46,779 nt of DNA from DASWKG01 sp036396755 (GCA_036396755.1 DASWKG010000031.1:1-46779), one strand, 5' to 3'. Counted from the stretch's first letter, positions 14,299-23,170 are shown. Numbers and translations are program-made. Notes: generated from the sequence alone by a model not told the origin.

Positions 14299-14987
14299 CG
14301 GTCGACCTTCAATCGTCCGTCGACGACGTCCCGCGCCACGTCGTACAGGCTTCGCCCGTTCGCGGACAGCGACCGGAGCCGGAGGAGCGCCTGATCGAGC
14401 GGGACCCCGAGCCGGGCCGAGACCATGCCGGTCGCCTGGTGCACGATCGCGCGGTGCGTCCACGTGCCCTCGAGCTCCGCCCCCAGCTCCCCCGACGCAG
14501 CCCCATCCTGTCCCCCGAGCAGGGCGACCGTGGCCATCTCGGCCAGCACGAAGGCGTCGGCGAGCTGGTCCGGTGACAGCATGCCCGGGTCCCGTCGGTT
14601 GAGGTAGAAGACGCCGAGCCGGATCGCGCCGAGCTGCAGCGGCAGCGCGAAGACCGCGCGGACGCCGGCATCGAGCGCCGCCGAAGTGAATCCCGGCCAG
14701 CGCCCGTCCGCCGCCATCAGGTCCGCCTCGAACACCGGCGCTCCGTCCTCGAAGGCAGCGAGGCAGGGCCCCTCTCCGAGGCTGAACTGAAGGTCCTCCA
14801 CCGCGGCGGCACCGTCGTCGGACGCGACGACGAGTGCTCCCGCCTCGTCATCCGACATGAGGATCAGCGCGGCGGTCGTGACGGAGAGGATGGCAACGGA
14901 CTCGCGGCAGATCCGCTCCTGCAGGGGTCCGCTCCAGGCGGACGAGAGGATGCGGACCTTGAGCTTCGACTGGCGACCGTCGTCCAC
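14295..14987 (-). CDS. GAF-ANTAR regulator (upstream copy)
   Basis: 230 residues from GTG 14987 with GGAGGAGGG upstream. The domain order matches the overlapping downstream gene: GAF (LGEGPCLAAFEDGAPVF, VFALPLQLGAIRLGVFYL), then ANTAR (THRAIVHQATGMVSARLGVP, LDQALLRLRSLSANGRSLY). Conservation between the two is limited mostly to domain signatures, so this is an old duplication or two recruited paralogues. Translational coupling suggests that the two products act together, possibly as a heterodimer. Confidence 0.92.
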   Translation of the reverse strand: MDDGRQSKLKVRILSSAWSGPLQERICRESVAILSVTTAALILMSDDEAGALVVASDDGAAAVEDLQFSLGEGPCLAAFEDGAPVFEADLMAADGRWPGFTSAALDAGVRAVFALPLQLGAIRLGVFYLNRRDPGMLSPDQLADAFVLAEMATVALLGGQDGAASGELGAELEGTWTHRAIVHQATGMVSARLGVPLDQALLRLRSLSANGRSLYDVARDVVDGRLKVDR

Positions 14988-15075
14988 GACCCTCCTCCGG
15001 CTGCGCTCGCCGACGCGCTATGGTGACACTCTCGGGAACGACTGACAAGGGATGTTGACCGGCGTGTCCCCTGCG

Positions 15076-16125
15076 TCAGCGTCGCCGCAGGAGGAAGATG
15101 CCGCCGTCGTCGCTGAAGTAGATCTCGCCGTCGGGCGAGGCCTCGACCGCGATAACGAACCCCTCGTGCGAATAGAGCGTCGCCTCCCCCGTGACTCCCA
15201 GTCGGCTCTCCGTCAGGGTCAGCCGGTGGATCCTGCCGGTGTTGTAGTCGCCGACGAGCAGGGTCCCCTCGGTCGCGCTCCCGAGACCGCAGCCGTCGCA
15301 GAAGGCGACGCCGGTGGGCGCGATCACCGGGTTCCAGGTGTGCTCGGGCTGGATCGGGTCGGGGCCCTCGGTGCTCGTGTCGGTGCAGGCCGACCCGCTG
15401 CCCCACCCGTAGTTGCCGCCGCTCACCACGCGGTTCACCTCGTCGGTGCACTCGGGCCCGTTCTCGCTCTGCCACAGGTCGCCCGACTCCGGATCGAACG
15501 CGAACCCGAACGAGTTGCGGTGTCCGTAGGAGAACGCGTGGCTGCCGGGGAACGGGTTCGAGGCAGGCACCTTGCCGGTCTTCGTCATGCGCAGCACCTT
15601 GCCGCCCGCGTCGTCGCGATCCTGCGACCGTGAGGGATCCCCGGCGTCGCCGGTGACGGCGTAGAGCATGCCGTCGGGACCGAAATGGATCACGCCACCG
15701 TTGTGGTTCCCGGAGGCCGGGATGCGGAGCAGCGTCCTCATCCCGCCGCCCTTGCGGATCCGAACGATCCGGTTCTCGAGCGGCGCTGCGTTCGTGTGGT
15801 AGGCGTAGGCGAACTCCTTGCGGGGCCACCGGGGATCGAGCGCGATGCCCACGAGGCCCTGCTCGCCGTCGGTCCCGATCCCCGGGATCGTCGCCCAGCG
15901 ATGGTCGCTCCCGGTCCCGAGGTTGTGGACGCGGATCTGACCGGAGTACCGCTCGACGTAGAAGATCTTCGACCCGTTCGGGGTGAACGCGAACGCGGCC
16001 GGCCAGCAGGCGGCCTGGCGGCAGTCCACGACGCGGAGGGCCCGCACCGCGGCCGCGGCCGGCGACGCCGGCAGCAGCGCCACGAGCATCGCGGCCGCCA
16101 GGAGCATCCGCGCGGGTCGCCTCAT
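15076..16125 (-). CDS. Secreted glucose/sorbosone dehydrogenase-like beta-propeller protein
   Basis: 349 residues; the ATG at 16125 overlaps the hutI stop (ATGA). It has a classical signal peptide (MRRPARMLLAAAMLVALLPA, then an AAA cleavage region). Propeller motifs include EQGLVGIALDPRW, NHNGGVIHFGPDGMLYAVTG, GKVLRMTKTGKV, GHRNSFGFAFDP, SENGPECTDEVN and GGNYGWGSGS. At least six Cys (two near the N terminus, two in CDGCG) suggest disulfides. It differs from the homologue at 1907-3028 in lacking a C-terminal anchor. The substrate is unknown, and the coupling to hutI is surprising. Confidence 0.9.
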   Translation of the reverse strand: MRRPARMLLAAAMLVALLPASPAAAAVRALRVVDCRQAACWPAAFAFTPNGSKIFYVERYSGQIRVHNLGTGSDHRWATIPGIGTDGEQGLVGIALDPRWPRKEFAYAYHTNAAPLENRIVRIRKGGGMRTLLRIPASGNHNGGVIHFGPDGMLYAVTGDAGDPSRSQDRDDAGGKVLRMTKTGKVPASNPFPGSHAFSYGHRNSFGFAFDPESGDLWQSENGPECTDEVNRVVSGGNYGWGSGSACTDTSTEGPDPIQPEHTWNPVIAPTGVAFCDGCGLGSATEGTLLVGDYNTGRIHRLTLTESRLGVTGEATLYSHEGFVIAVEASPDGEIYFSDDGGIFLLRRR

Positions 16126-17342
16126 GACGCCGGAGTGTACCGTCGGCCGGCGAGCCACACCTCGGCGACGGGGTTGTGGCCGGGTCGGTAGGGGACCATG
16201 CGGAACTCGGGGGCGTCGAGCACGAGGAAGTCGGCGCGCTTGCCGGGCTCGAGGGAGCCGAGGCGGTCCTGGAGGCCGAGCACCCAGGCGGCGTTGGCGG
16301 TGGCGGCCGTCAGCGCGGCGAGGGGCGAGAGGCGGTACAGCGCGCAGCCCAGGGCGATCGCCTCGGGCATCGAGGCGACGGCCGACGTCCCCGGGTTGCA
16401 GTCGGTCGCGAGCGCGAACGCGGCGCCGGCCTCGGCCAGGGCGGCCACGGGCGGCCGCTTCGCACCCAGGAGCAGCGTCGAGGCGGGGAGCAGCACCGCG
16501 GCCGTCCGCGAGCGACCCAGGCCCGTCACCCCACGCTGACCGGTGTGGTTCAGGTGGTCGGCGCTGCGAGCCCCGAGCCCGACGGCGGCCTCCGCCGCGC
16601 CGGAGTGGCCGAGCTGGTCCGCGTGGCAGCGCAGGGGGAGCCCGGCGCTCTCGGCCGCCTCGGCGACGCGGCGGAGATCGTCGACCGAGAACGCGATGTC
16701 CTCGACGTAGATGTCGACCGCGTCGGCCAGCCCCTCGGCGGCGGCGGCCGGGATCAGCTCCCGGCAGGCCGCGTCCACCCATGCGGATCGATCCATGCCC
16801 GGGGGCACCGCGTGGCACGCGAGGAGGGTCACCGTCGCCGTCTGCTCGGCGTCGGCGGCGAGGCGCCGCGCGACGCGTGCCTGACGGAGCTCGGCCTCGA
16901 CCGAGAGCCCGTAGCCGGTCTTCAGCTCGAGCGCGGTCGTGCCCTGGGCGAGCATCTCGGCGAGGATCGGCCGGCAGAAGGAGAGGATCTCGTCGTCGGA
17001 GGCGCCGGCGAGCATCCGGGCGCTCCGGGGGATCCCCCCCTCGCCGTGCTGGTCCCGGTAGGAGCGTCCCCCCAGCCGCGCCTCGTACTCGTCGTCGCGC
17101 CATCCGGCGAAGGGCAGGTGGGTGTGGCAGTCCACGAACCCGGGGATGACCGCGCCGCTCCACGATCCGGAGACGGTCCCGTCGAACCCCTCCCGAGGGC
17201 CCGCGTAGGTGACGACGCCGTCCTCCCACGCCAGGACCGCGTCGTGAACGACCGGGCTCTCGGCGGCACCGGGGGCGGGAACCACCTCGAAACCGCAGGT
17301 CAGAAGGGTGGGGCACCGGAAGGCGGCCGACGGGCTAGTCAT
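16122..17342 (-). CDS. hutI: Imidazolonepropionase
   Basis: 406 residues of the amidohydrolase superfamily. It shows VIPGFVDCHTHLPFAG (metal ligands H73, H75), ELKTGYGL, LLACHAVPPG, LRCHADQLGHSG and FALATDCNPGTS, all hutI landmarks. It hydrolyses 4-imidazolone-5-propanoate to N-formimino-glutamate in histidine degradation. No hutH, hutU or hutG lies in the window. The ATG at 17342 falls inside a palindrome-like element (17334-17355) and has no ribosome-binding site, so translation may be leaderless or start slightly downstream. Confidence 0.92.
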   Translation of the reverse strand: MTSPSAAFRCPTLLTCGFEVVPAPGAAESPVVHDAVLAWEDGVVTYAGPREGFDGTVSGSWSGAVIPGFVDCHTHLPFAGWRDDEYEARLGGRSYRDQHGEGGIPRSARMLAGASDDEILSFCRPILAEMLAQGTTALELKTGYGLSVEAELRQARVARRLAADAEQTATVTLLACHAVPPGMDRSAWVDAACRELIPAAAAEGLADAVDIYVEDIAFSVDDLRRVAEAAESAGLPLRCHADQLGHSGAAEAAVGLGARSADHLNHTGQRGVTGLGRSRTAAVLLPASTLLLGAKRPPVAALAEAGAAFALATDCNPGTSAVASMPEAIALGCALYRLSPLAALTAATANAAWVLGLQDRLGSLEPGKRADFLVLDAPEFRMVPYRPGHNPVAEVWLAGRRYTPAS

Positions 17343-17355
17343 TTGTGACCAGCCG
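17334..17355. promoter_or_regulatory. Imperfect palindrome over the hutI start
   Basis: GGCTAGTCA and TGACCAGCC form an inverted repeat with one mismatch. On the minus strand the sequence is CTGGTCACAAATGACTAG, closely related to CTAGTCACAAAGAACTAG upstream of the M28 gene. A further perfect palindrome, GTGACTAGTCAC, lies at 17522-17533 between the two leader RNA copies. Confidence 0.4.
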
Positions 17356-17368
17356 TAAATGGTTCTTC

Positions 17369-17493
17369 CGGAGCATGTACGAGAGCGTCGATCTTGGGAA
17401 AGATACAGGCAAGCAGTATCACGAGAGGGCGCTCGGGTACTGCATGTGCCAGAGGAGAGACACGCGGGCAGTCTCTCCTCTGGCTTCTTTTTC
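17369..17493 (+). ncRNA. Structured leader RNA, copy 1 (candidate riboswitch/attenuator)
   Basis: The first of two tandem elements upstream of the MFS gene, 190 bp apart and free of indels from 17373 to the T run. A 40-nt core (17411-17450) is identical in both copies. It can fold as GCAGTA (17413-17418) with TACTGC (17438-17443), enclosing CGAG/CTCG. An alternative GATAC (17402-17406) with GTATC (17416-17420) pairing excludes it. An intrinsic terminator ends the unit. Mutually exclusive stems plus a terminator are the signature of conditional termination. It matches no riboswitch consensus that I know. Confidence 0.65.
17448..17493 (+). terminator. Intrinsic terminator of leader copy 1
   Basis: A perfect 14-bp stem, GCCAGAGGAGAGAC with GTCTCTCCTCTGGC, encloses a 9-nt loop (ACGCGGGCA) and is followed by TTCTTTTTC. 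It is a textbook rho-independent terminator, rare in such GC-rich DNA. Confidence 0.9.
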
Positions 17494-17521
17494 GGGCCGG
17501 GTTTGCCGGCTCCTCGCGCGG

Positions 17522-17533
17522 GTGACTAGTCAC
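17522..17533. repeat. Perfect 12-bp palindrome between leader copies
   Basis: GTGACTAGTCAC shares the GACTAGTC core with the elements at 1838-1861 and 17334-17355. It lies between terminator 1 and leader copy 2 and could be an operator for a promoter located between the copies. Confidence 0.4.
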
Positions 17534-17558
17534 GATGATCACGTCGAAATGACTCTTT

Positions 17559-17683
17559 CGGGGCATGTACGAACCCCTCCGTCTCCGGGAAGATACCGGT
17601 AAGCAGTATCACGAGAGGGCGCTCGGGTACTGCATGTGCCAGGGGAGAGACACGCGGGCAGTCTCTCTCCTGGCTTCTTTTTC
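17559..17683 (+). ncRNA. Structured leader RNA, copy 2 (candidate riboswitch/attenuator)
   Basis: The second copy has the same 40-nt core (17601-17640), the same alternative stems (GATAC 17592-17596 with GTATC 17606-17610; GCAGTA 17603-17608 with TACTGC 17628-17633) and its own terminator. It ends 30 nt before the MFS start. Differences from copy 1 concentrate in a 30-nt segment ahead of the core. In the terminator stem an A-U pair of copy 1 is a G-C pair here, a compensatory double change that supports a selected RNA structure. Confidence 0.65.
17638..17683 (+). terminator. Intrinsic terminator of leader copy 2
   Basis: A 14-bp stem, GCCAGGGGAGAGAC with GTCTCTCTCCTGGC, with one G-U pair, the same 9-nt loop as copy 1 and the same TTCTTTTTC run. 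Read-through is needed for MFS expression unless a promoter lies in the last 30 nt. Confidence 0.9.
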
Positions 17684-17712
17684 GGGCTCGTTCGCGCGTA
17701 GACTCGGCGGCC

Positions 17713-18948
17713 GTGGCCCGAACCTCCCCCTCCTCGATCCGGTCGGTCATCTCCGAGCCCGCGGTCCGCGTCGCGGCCGGCGTCGTCTTCGTCATCATGC
17801 TCGGCTACGGCCTCATCGTCCCGGTGCTGCCGCTGTACGCGCGTTCGTTCGGGGTGGGTCGGACCGAGGTCGGCGTGCTCGTCACCACGTTCGCGCTGAT
17901 GCGGCTCGCCTTCGACCTCGTCGGCGGGCCGCTCGTCGACCGATTCGGGGAGCGGCGGGTGGCCACCGCGGGCGCCGTGGTCGTCGGGGTCTCCTCGGCG
18001 CTGTCGGCGCTCGCGCCGAGCTTCGTCCTGCTCGTGGTCTTCCGCGCGATCGGCGGGGCGGGGTCCTCGATCCTGTTCGCCGCGATGATGAGCTACCTCG
18101 TGAGCGCGGTTCGGCCCGACCGCATGGGCCGGACGATGAGCGTCTTCTACGCCTCCTTCCTGTTCGGCACCGTGCTGGGCCAGCCGATCGGCGGCGCGAT
18201 CGGCGCCGCGCTCGGCCTCGCGGCACCGCTCTGGTTCTACGCCGCCGCGTGCGCGGTCTCGGCCGTCCTGATCCTCCGCCGCGTCCGCGACGTTCGCGGG
18301 GAGCGGCGCGACCCCCGCGAGAGCCTCACCGACGTCGACGTGCCGCTGCCGTCCGCCTGGGGGCGCATCCGGGGCCTGCTCTCGGGGCGGGCGTTCGTCG
18401 TCGCGCTCTTCGCGAACGCGGCCCTCTTCTGGACGCTCGGCTCGGTGCGGACCACGCTCGTCCCCTTGTTCGCCCAGGAGCGCGTGGGTCTCGGCGAGGC
18501 CGCGATCGGCGGCGTGCTCGGCATCGCGGGGGTCGCGCAGTTCCTCGTGATGTGGAAGGCGGGCTCACTGGCCGACGCCCGGGGGCGCAAGGTCGTGCTC
18601 GTCCCGGCGCTGGCCGCCCTCGCGCTCGCCACGGCGGCGCTGGCCTGGGCGACCACCACGCCGCTGCTCGCCGGCGCGCTGGCGCTGCTGGGGGTGGCGA
18701 CCGGGTTCGCCGGCGTGGTGCCGGGGGCCGTGGTCGCCGACGTCGCGCCCCGGCGGTCGGGGACCGCGATCGGCATGTACCGGTTCGCGGGCGACGTGGG
18801 CTTCGTGCTCGGGCCCGTGATCGGGGGGGCCGTCGCCGAGACGGCGGGCTTCACCGCCGCGTTCCTCGTCCTCGCCGCCCCCATCGTCCTCGCGTTCCTC
18901 GCGGCGCTCCGGATGCCCGAGACCCTCAGGCGCCGCGAGGACGGCTGA
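17713..18948 (+). CDS. MFS drug-efflux-type transporter
   Basis: 411 residues from GTG 17713, with about 12 membrane segments in two halves. MLGYGLIVPVLPLYARSFGV in TM1, the loop motif GGPLVDRFGERRV after TM2 and FRAIGGAGSSILFA in TM4 match the drug/H+ antiporter group related to TetA and MdtG. It probably exports a toxic small molecule; the substrate cannot be read from sequence. Expression is preceded by two leader RNAs that each carry a full terminator, implying that it is normally off and induced by a signal, as for several antibiotic-resistance pumps. Confidence 0.9.
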   Translation: MARTSPSSIRSVISEPAVRVAAGVVFVIMLGYGLIVPVLPLYARSFGVGRTEVGVLVTTFALMRLAFDLVGGPLVDRFGERRVATAGAVVVGVSSALSALAPSFVLLVVFRAIGGAGSSILFAAMMSYLVSAVRPDRMGRTMSVFYASFLFGTVLGQPIGGAIGAALGLAAPLWFYAAACAVSAVLILRRVRDVRGERRDPRESLTDVDVPLPSAWGRIRGLLSGRAFVVALFANAALFWTLGSVRTTLVPLFAQERVGLGEAAIGGVLGIAGVAQFLVMWKAGSLADARGRKVVLVPALAALALATAALAWATTTPLLAGALALLGVATGFAGVVPGAVVADVAPRRSGTAIGMYRFAGDVGFVLGPVIGGAVAETAGFTAAFLVLAAPIVLAFLAALRMPETLRRREDG

Positions 18949-20451
<1,503 letters not shown>

Positions 20452-20504
20452 GGTTCCTCCTCGTCGGCGCGTGGGGTCCGAGGCCGGGGGCCTCGCCGGC
20501 CCCA

Positions 20505-20534
20505 ACTATACGTGTCAGACCCCCCTGCTAGGGT
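20505..20534. promoter_or_regulatory. Divergent promoter region (aldehyde dehydrogenase / secreted protein)
   Basis: TATAGT on the minus strand (20505-20510) faces the dehydrogenase gene. TAGGGT on the plus strand (20529-20534) faces the secreted protein gene, 47 nt before its ATG. The same TAGGGTGCT string occurs before the collagen-like gene at 22411. No well-matched -35 box is seen for either. Confidence 0.35.
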
Positions 20535-20581
20535 GCTCGCGTCCTCCCCCACGCGGACCTCCCCCGGAAAGGAGGCTCGTC

Positions 20582-20989
20582 ATGCGGGCCAAGCGAGGAT
20601 GGGCCGTCGCGCTCGCGGCGGGGGCGTTGTGGGGGGCGGTGCTCTGGGCCCCGGCGGGGGCGAGCCACGGCGGGCACCCCGCCTGCCGGGCGGTCGCGTC
20701 CACCCCGTCGGCGGTCACGGTGAGCGGACGGCCCTACGTGCGCGCGACCCACGAGATCACCTGCAACGCGCCGGTCGACGGCATCACGGTGATGGGCCGC
20801 TTGAAGCGGGACGGGCAGGTCGTCTCCGCCGAGGAGCGGACGTGCTCGGGGCACCGGTGCCAGGCCGTCACGACGGCACCGAACCCGGCGGGGCAGCAGG
20901 TGTGGCAGGCGACCACGTCGGGCTCGTTCGTCTACGGGGGCATCCGCCACCAGGTCGTCGCGACGTCCTCGGCGCAGGGAACGGCGTGA
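20582..20989 (+). CDS. Small secreted protein of unknown function
   Basis: 135 residues from ATG 20582 with AAAGGAGG upstream. A signal peptide (MRAKRGWAVALAAGALWGAV, cleavage near AGA-SHGG) is followed by a mature part of about 108 residues. It has four Cys (HPACRAV, EITCNAP, RTCSGHRCQ) and predicted beta content. I do not recognise a family. The gene has its own promoter region and is closed by a 13-bp hairpin, so it is a single-gene unit set between the dehydrogenase and paaA. Confidence 0.75.
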   Translation: MRAKRGWAVALAAGALWGAVLWAPAGASHGGHPACRAVASTPSAVTVSGRPYVRATHEITCNAPVDGITVMGRLKRDGQVVSAEERTCSGHRCQAVTTAPNPAGQQVWQATTSGSFVYGGIRHQVVATSSAQGTA

Positions 20990-20994
20990 CCGAA

Positions 20995-21036
20995 CGATGG
21001 GCGGCCGGGCGGCCGGAAGCGCTCGGCCGCCCATCG
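20995..21036 (+). terminator. Terminator-like hairpin after the secreted protein gene
   Basis: A perfect 13-bp stem, CGATGGGCGGCCG with CGGCCGCCCATCG, around 16 nt that can pair further internally. It starts 5 nt after the stop. There is no T run, but it isolates this gene from paaA. Confidence 0.7.
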
Positions 21037-21088
21037 GTTGCGGCCTCGGCGGGAGCGGTACTATGTGCGCCGAGGAGGGAACCGGCGC

Positions 21089-22009
21089 ATGACCACCTAC
21101 GACGAGCGCACCGCCGATTTCAAGCGGCGCATCGACGCCGGCGAGAAGATCGAGGCCGGCGACTGGATGCCCGACGAGTACCGGCAGTCCGCGCTGAAGT
21201 TCATCGAGATGCACGCGAACTCCGAGGTGATGGGGTGTCTCCCCGAGCGCGAGTGGATCCCGCGCGCGCCGAGCCTCCGCCGCAAGCTCTCGCTCACCGC
21301 GAAGGTGCAGGACGAGGCCGGGCACGGGCAGATCCTCTACCGGGTCGCCGAGGACCTCGGCAAGAGCCGCGAGCAGATGTTCGACGACCTCGTGAACGGC
21401 CGCACGAAGTTCCACAACGTCTTCCACTATCCGGCGCTCACGTGGGGCGACGTCGCCGTGATCGGCTGGCTCATCGACGGCGCGGCGCTCGTCACGCAGA
21501 AGGCGCTCCTCGATTGCTCCTACGCGCCGTACGTGCGGGCGATGAAGCGCATCTGCGCCGAGGAGTCGCTGCACCTTCGCCACGGCGAGGACCTCACGCT
21601 GGAGCTGGTGTCGGGCACCGAGGAGCAGCGCGCGCTCTTCCAGGACGCCGTGAACCGATGGTGGAAGCCGATCATGCACTTCTTCGGGCCGCCGTCGAAG
21701 CCGGACCGGGACATCCTCCTGTATTGGGGCATCAAGACGCGGAGCAACGAGGACCTGCGTCAGGAGTTCTTCAGCACCTACGTCCCGAAGCTCTGGGACG
21801 TGGGCGTCTCGGTGCCCGACGCCGACCTGCGCTACGACGAGGGCCGCGGCGAGTGGATCTGGTCCGACCCCGACTGGGACGAGTTCTGGCAGGTCGTGCG
21901 CGGCAACGGCCCGATGACGCAGACCCGCCTCTTCTGGCGGAAGGCCATCTGGGACCACCACGCGTGGGTCCGCGAGACCTTCGAGGGGATCCCGGCCGCG
22001 GCGGTTTGA
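21089..22009 (+). CDS. paaA: 1,2-phenylacetyl-CoA epoxidase, catalytic subunit
   Basis: 306 residues from ATG 21089 (GAGGAGGG upstream). Diiron-protein landmarks of PaaA are present: FIEMHANSEVMG, LTAKVQDEAGHGQILYRVAE (E-x2-H type ligand segment) and ICAEESLHLRHGEDL for the second ligand helix. PaaA carries the di-iron centre that epoxidises the ring of phenylacetyl-CoA with O2 in the PaaABCE complex. paaB begins 7 nt after its stop. Confidence 0.95.
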   Translation: MTTYDERTADFKRRIDAGEKIEAGDWMPDEYRQSALKFIEMHANSEVMGCLPEREWIPRAPSLRRKLSLTAKVQDEAGHGQILYRVAEDLGKSREQMFDDLVNGRTKFHNVFHYPALTWGDVAVIGWLIDGAALVTQKALLDCSYAPYVRAMKRICAEESLHLRHGEDLTLELVSGTEEQRALFQDAVNRWWKPIMHFFGPPSKPDRDILLYWGIKTRSNEDLRQEFFSTYVPKLWDVGVSVPDADLRYDEGRGEWIWSDPDWDEFWQVVRGNGPMTQTRLFWRKAIWDHHAWVRETFEGIPAAAV

Positions 22010-22016
22010 CCGGCCG

Positions 22017-22379
22017 ATGAGGGTCTGGGACGTCCTCCAGCGCCGCAAGGCCGGCGATGGCTGGGAGGTCGTCGGCGGCGTGAAGGCGCCCGACGCCGAG
22101 GTCGCGCTCCTCCTCGCCCGCGAGTCCCTGTTCCGCCACGGCGAGCGAGACACCTTCGCGGTGCGGCGGCGCGGCGAGGACGAGGTCCACGAGGTCGCCG
22201 ACCCCACCGGCATCGGCGGCGTGATCGCCCGCGAGTTCCGGCGCACCGACGCGTTCGCCGGCGTCGGCGCCAAGCACCGGAGGGTCCACGAGGAGATGGC
22301 GAGGCGCGGGCTCGTGATCGACCGTCCCCGCCCGCCGGATCTCCGCCAGCGCCGCGAGCCCGAGGCCGCCGGGGCCTGA
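22017..22379 (+). CDS. paaB: 1,2-phenylacetyl-CoA epoxidase subunit B
   Basis: 120 residues, beginning MRVWDVLQRRKAGDGWEVVG. The central segment (DAEVALLLARESLFRHGERD) and FAVRR match the small PaaB fold that bridges the PaaAC heterodimers. The start is 7 nt after paaA. Unlike common paa operons, paaC does not follow directly: a collagen-like gene with its own promoter and terminator comes between them. Confidence 0.93.
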   Translation: MRVWDVLQRRKAGDGWEVVGGVKAPDAEVALLLARESLFRHGERDTFAVRRRGEDEVHEVADPTGIGGVIAREFRRTDAFAGVGAKHRRVHEEMARRGLVIDRPRPPDLRQRREPEAAGA

Positions 22380-22491
22380 CCGGCTCTCATCCTGCTGTAA
22401 GCCTCTGGTGTAGGGTGCTTCCTTCGGGGACCGCTTGGTCCCCTTCGCCCCGGCCGAGCCGCCGCGCTTGGCCCGAGAGAAGGAGGTGCAT

Positions 22492-23124
22492 ATGCCCGGC
22501 CCATCCCGACTGGCACGCGTGCAAGGGGTCGCGCTCTTCACCCTGATCGCGCTCGCCGCCACCGGAGGCGTCGCGTTCGCGACGCACGATTCCCCCACGA
22601 TCCATGCGTGCGTGGCGAAGAAGAACGGAGCGGTGCGGATCGTCTCCGACGACGGCGCCTGCGACACGGGGAGGGAGTTCCCGCTCCAGTGGAGCAAGCA
22701 GGGCGCCCCCGGCCCGCAGGGGCCCCAGGGCCCGGCCGGCCCGGCCGGCCCCGCAGGACCCGCCGGCCCCCAGGGTGATCCCGGCCCCCAGGGTGACCCC
22801 GGCCCCGAGGGACCCGCGGGGCCCGAGGGCCCGGCCGGCCCGGGCGGCGGCGTGGCCGGCGCCCACGATGTGTTCGCGCTCGGCCTGCTCGACAGCACCA
22901 GCCCGAAGGGCGTCGAGGTGATGTGTCCGGCAGGCGAGGTGGCCCTCGGCGGGGGCTTCAACCTGGGGATCACTGCCGTCGACACGCCCGTCGCGGTCCA
23001 GCAGTCGCTGCCGATCATCGAAAGCGGGCAGCCCGTCGGATGGCAGATGGAGGCCCGCGAGGTCGTGGCCACCGACGTCGACTGGCGGCCGGTCGTCTCG
23101 GTGATTTGCGCGCCGGCCAGCTGA
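22492..23124 (+). CDS. Secreted collagen-like (Gly-X-Y) protein
   Basis: 210 residues from ATG 22492 behind AGAAGGAGGTGCAT. A signal peptide lies at about 7-30. A short domain (IHACVAKKNGAVRIVSDDGA onward, with FPLQWSKQ) of the kind often found before bacterial collagen repeats comes next. Sixteen Gly-X-Y triplets (71-118) lead into a C-terminal domain (APDVFALG-like start, VMCPAGEVALGGGFNLG) that may trimerise. It probably forms a short extracellular triple helix. A possible -10, TAGGGT at 22411-22416, and a 14-bp terminator after the gene make it a self-contained unit inside the paa cluster. Confidence 0.88.
   Translation: MPGPSRLARVQGVALFTLIALAATGGVAFATHDSPTIHACVAKKNGAVRIVSDDGACDTGREFPLQWSKQGAPGPQGPQGPAGPAGPAGPAGPQGDPGPQGDPGPEGPAGPEGPAGPGGGVAGAHDVFALGLLDSTSPKGVEVMCPAGEVALGGGFNLGITAVDTPVAVQQSLPIIESGQPVGWQMEAREVVATDVDWRPVVSVICAPAS
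22702..22845 (+). repeat. Sixteen collagen Gly-X-Y triplets
   Basis: 48 codons with Gly at every third position and Pro, Ala, Gln, Asp or Glu in X and Y. GPA, GPQ and GDP units are repeated, so the DNA is a GGCCC(C/G)-rich 9-nt periodic tract prone to slippage and length variation. Confidence 0.92.
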
Positions 23125-23138
23125 CGCGGCGTTGGCTC

Positions 23139-23170
23139 GTGAAGGGGGCGGGGTGACCCGCCCCCTTCAC
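23139..23170 (+). terminator. Terminator-like hairpin after the collagen-like gene
   Basis: A perfect 14-bp stem, GTGAAGGGGGCGGG with CCCGCCCCCTTCAC, with a GTGA loop, followed by CTCTTCC. It would uncouple paaC from upstream transcription. Confidence 0.8.

Noticed and set aside
17375..17496. Short upstream ORFs (beginning MYE, with a shared GKQYHERALGYCMCQ segment) as drug-responsive leader peptides in both leader copies
   Set aside because: The frames have no stop before or near the terminators, the second runs on across the MFS gene, and ribosome sites are weak. The identity is explained by RNA conservation. A leader peptide is not fully excluded.
17339..17798. Minus-strand ORFs of 75 and 90 residues with similar sequences across the leader repeats
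   Set aside because: They share sequence only because the leader RNA is duplicated; they have no ribosome sites or recognisable domains.
20528..22516. Long antisense ORF (662 codons) over paaA and paaB
   Set aside because: Typical mirror frame of high-GC coding DNA. The plus-strand genes have clear PaaA/PaaB motifs and ribosome sites.
22702..22845. GC-rich periodic tract as a non-coding satellite repeat
   Set aside because: It is the coding sequence of 16 Gly-X-Y triplets in the correct frame of a protein with signal peptide and flanking domains.
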